Shown here one piece after another: positions 62,698 through 64,000 of a stretch of 64,000 nt of DNA. Made by a program: the position numbers and the translations under genes. The notes beneath the pieces are model-generated. The model was not told the DNA's origin and did not search any database. It was given only the letters and a program-made list of their open reading frames with translations. Every line of letters starts with the position of its first letter. Positions within the stretch are counted from its first letter, which is position 1. This DNA is from Photobacterium proteolyticum. Its GTDB lineage: Bacteria; Pseudomonadota; Gammaproteobacteria; Enterobacterales; Vibrionaceae. The stretch is from the NCBI RefSeq assembly GCF_001939735.1, contig NZ_MJIL01000044.1, forward strand, positions 18,205 to 82,204. Reading direction: 5' to 3'.

Positions 62698-63330
62698 ATG
62701 AAAACTATCGCAATTTGGGGAGTGGCTAGCGGCCTGGGCGCAACAATGGCCGAGTATTTCCACAACCACGGCTTTAAGGTTATTGGCATCGCCAGAAATC
62801 CCGACAAAAACGCGCGCCTGGCTGAGCTGGGCATTCAGACAATATCCTGTGATGCAACCGTTCAGCACGAGGTACAGGCAGCTGTCGAGAGCTTACCGAC
62901 GGGCAGTTGGGTTGTCTCAACTATGGGCAGTTTCCGGGCCGATGTACCGGTCGATTATATCGGCCACCGATACCTGATTGACGCACTCGAAAGCCGTGGC
63001 ATTTCGCGCTTTCTGCTTGTGACATCATTAGGCTGCGGCGAATCATGGCAATACCTGTCGGATGGTGCCAAAGCGGCGTTCGGGGCTGCCGTAAGAGAAA
63101 AATCTCTGGCCGAAGCCTGGTTAAAGAGCAGCAAGCTTGATTTTACTATCCTGCGACCTGGCGGTTTGAAAGATGGCGCGGCGACGGGGCAAGCGCAGCT
63201 ATCTCAGGGCACCGAGGTTCACGGGTTAATCAACCGCATTGATGTTGCTGACTTAACCCGTCAGCTGCTAGAACGTATTAACAGCATTGGACAAACCTAC
63301 CAGTGTGTTGACCCTAGCTTAACGTATTAA
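62698..63330 (+). CDS. NAD(P)-binding atypical SDR-like protein
   Basis: The 210-residue protein begins with a Rossmann Gly-rich turn (IAIWGVASGLGATMAEYF) and later has FLLVTSLGCGESW and LDFTILRPGGLKDGA, as in atypical short-chain dehydrogenases that bind NAD(P)H. No YxxxK pair is obvious, so it may be a flavin-reductase-like or regulatory member. GAGGTAAAT precedes ATG 62698. Confidence 0.85.
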   Translation: MKTIAIWGVASGLGATMAEYFHNHGFKVIGIARNPDKNARLAELGIQTISCDATVQHEVQAAVESLPTGSWVVSTMGSFRADVPVDYIGHRYLIDALESRGISRFLLVTSLGCGESWQYLSDGAKAAFGAAVREKSLAEAWLKSSKLDFTILRPGGLKDGAATGQAQLSQGTEVHGLINRIDVADLTRQLLERINSIGQTYQCVDPSLTY

Positions 63331-63398
63331 AGTAACGGCTAGATTGAGGGGCTTCTAAGCGAAGTCCCTCCGAACCAGTAAAGCACATCTCAATTTGG

Positions 63399-63785
63399 TT
63401 ATGTTTCTGACCATTTTGCTATCGCTTTTGCTTCTGAATTAGTCAAGGTATAGAACTTACGTTTGGCAGTAACATTAACCTGTTTGCTGAGTTTCCTGAC
63501 ATTGCTGATTTCCCAGGCAAGATACCCTGAAATAAACTCTGATTCATCACAACCGCCTTGCCTGCTGTCTTCTATTATCCATGGTTTGCAACCAACAATA
63601 TCTATGATTGCAACCACATACCCATTGGGATCTTCCTGACCATCTTGATGCAAAGGAGCCTTGTTTTGGACTAACGCAACGTCCATCATCGGGATAACGT
63701 CTGGTTTCCACGAACGTATTTCCAGTGTTTTTTCACCACTTGCAATCATATCTCCCCAGGGGGACACCACAGATATCGCTTTCAA
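63399..63785 (-). CDS. ASCH-domain protein
   Basis: The 128-residue protein opens with the ASCH pattern (KAISVVSPWGDMIASGEKTL followed by EIRSWKP) and has VALVQNKAPL and YVVAIIDIVGCKPW as the following strands. ASCH domains have a PUA-like fold and are thought to bind RNA or modified nucleotides. TTG 63785 is chosen because AAGGAGG lies five bases upstream; an ATG 18 bases earlier would overlap that site. A partial gene lies just upstream. Confidence 0.85.
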   Translation of the reverse strand: MKAISVVSPWGDMIASGEKTLEIRSWKPDVIPMMDVALVQNKAPLHQDGQEDPNGYVVAIIDIVGCKPWIIEDSRQGGCDESEFISGYLAWEISNVRKLSKQVNVTAKRKFYTLTNSEAKAIAKWSET

Positions 63786-63807
63786 TATTCCTCCTTGAAA
63801 CATGACG

Positions 63808-64000
63808 TCAGCTCGGTGTGTTCAACATGCCATTCAATTTCTGAATAGCTTCATTAAGCACAACATCTTGTTCTGATTTTAAGTGCTCTGGCATTTGTTC
63901 AATGAGTATATTAGGGCTGATTGCATATTCCGGAGTATTGCGACCCCTGATTCCGGGATTATCCGATCGCTCATTCCGGTTTAAACCGATCACCGATTCC
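63808..64000 (-). CDS. C-terminal part of a hypothetical protein (partial)
   Basis: The minus-strand frame is open from the window edge to a stop at 63808-63810 and gives at least 61 residues: polar, with no cysteine and no membrane segment. A GTG at 63993 could be a start, but no ribosome-binding site can be judged at the edge, so the gene is treated as truncated by the window. Its end lies 22 bp from the ASCH start. The family is not recognised. Confidence 0.55.
   Translation of the reverse strand, partial: ESVIGLNRNERSDNPGIRGRNTPEYAISPNILIEQMPEHLKSEQDVVLNEAIQKLNGMLNTPS

Noticed and set aside
1..64000. CRISPR arrays, rRNA genes, prophage structural genes and full insertion sequences with transposase
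   Set aside because: None was recognised on either strand in this window.

Overview
The window looks like a chromosomal segment of a marine gammaproteobacterium of the family Vibrionaceae, probably Photobacterium or a close relative. The evidence is a recognisable yajD, a VF530-family gene, a tandem glycine riboswitch ahead of a Na+/alanine-glycine symporter, a RstA-like two-component pair, copies of a TATACCC-ended short inverted-repeat element, and the general protein character. Genus-level placement is inference. The mix of transport, stress and accessory genes with no ribosomal or replication genes would suit a secondary chromosome or a variable part of the main one.

Layout. 1-6.8 kb: the end of a membrane protein, yajD, then a DUF2760 / Hsp70 / Hsp70-DUF3731 chaperone operon and a tiny HTH protein. 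6.8-11 kb: an ABC exporter pair, small hypotheticals, repeat-element debris and tRNA-Pro(GGG). 11-18.6 kb: a Na+/alanine symporter, a secreted GH31 glycosidase and a frameshifted 5'-nucleotidase lipoprotein. 18.6-23.3 kb: a two-gene operon encoding an adenylation-carrier-membrane-SGNH fusion and an MBOAT acyltransferase. Together these recreate a DltA-C-D plus DltB layout in two polypeptides, and this is my strongest candidate for an undescribed system. 23.3-27.2 kb: small proteins, a ferric-reductase-like flavocytochrome and a solute-binding protein. 27.3-31.7 kb: a methyltransferase-HNH nuclease fusion, a cysteine-rich protein, a BrxR/CapW-type WYL regulator with an inverted-repeat operator and an unknown protein, together a possible defence locus. 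31.7-39.7 kb: membrane and lipoproteins, a HAD phosphatase, a second solute-binding protein, and a TetR-controlled RND efflux pair whose promoter region holds a full-length 266-bp short inverted-repeat element. 39.7-48.8 kb: a membrane J-domain protein, an AraC regulator with a degenerate receiver, a glycine-riboswitch symporter, an NTF2-like protein, a HAD protein, HiPIP, YegD, a DsbA-like lipoprotein and tRNA-Cys. 49-52 kb: a split B12-dependent ribonucleotide reductase. 52-59.4 kb: a two-component system, an unknown lipoprotein, a CobW C-terminal remnant, a VOC protein, an SDR/YdcZ pair and a LysR regulator. 59.5-64 kb: small minus-strand genes with an attC-like palindrome (a possible relic of integron cassettes), then an SDR-like protein and an ASCH-domain protein.

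The genes do not form one pathway. Recurring themes are proteostasis (three Hsp70-family proteins and one J-domain protein), amino-acid uptake (two AGCS symporters under apparently different control) and envelope modification or export. Starts were moved downstream wherever a clear ribosome-binding site, signal peptide or family start favoured it.
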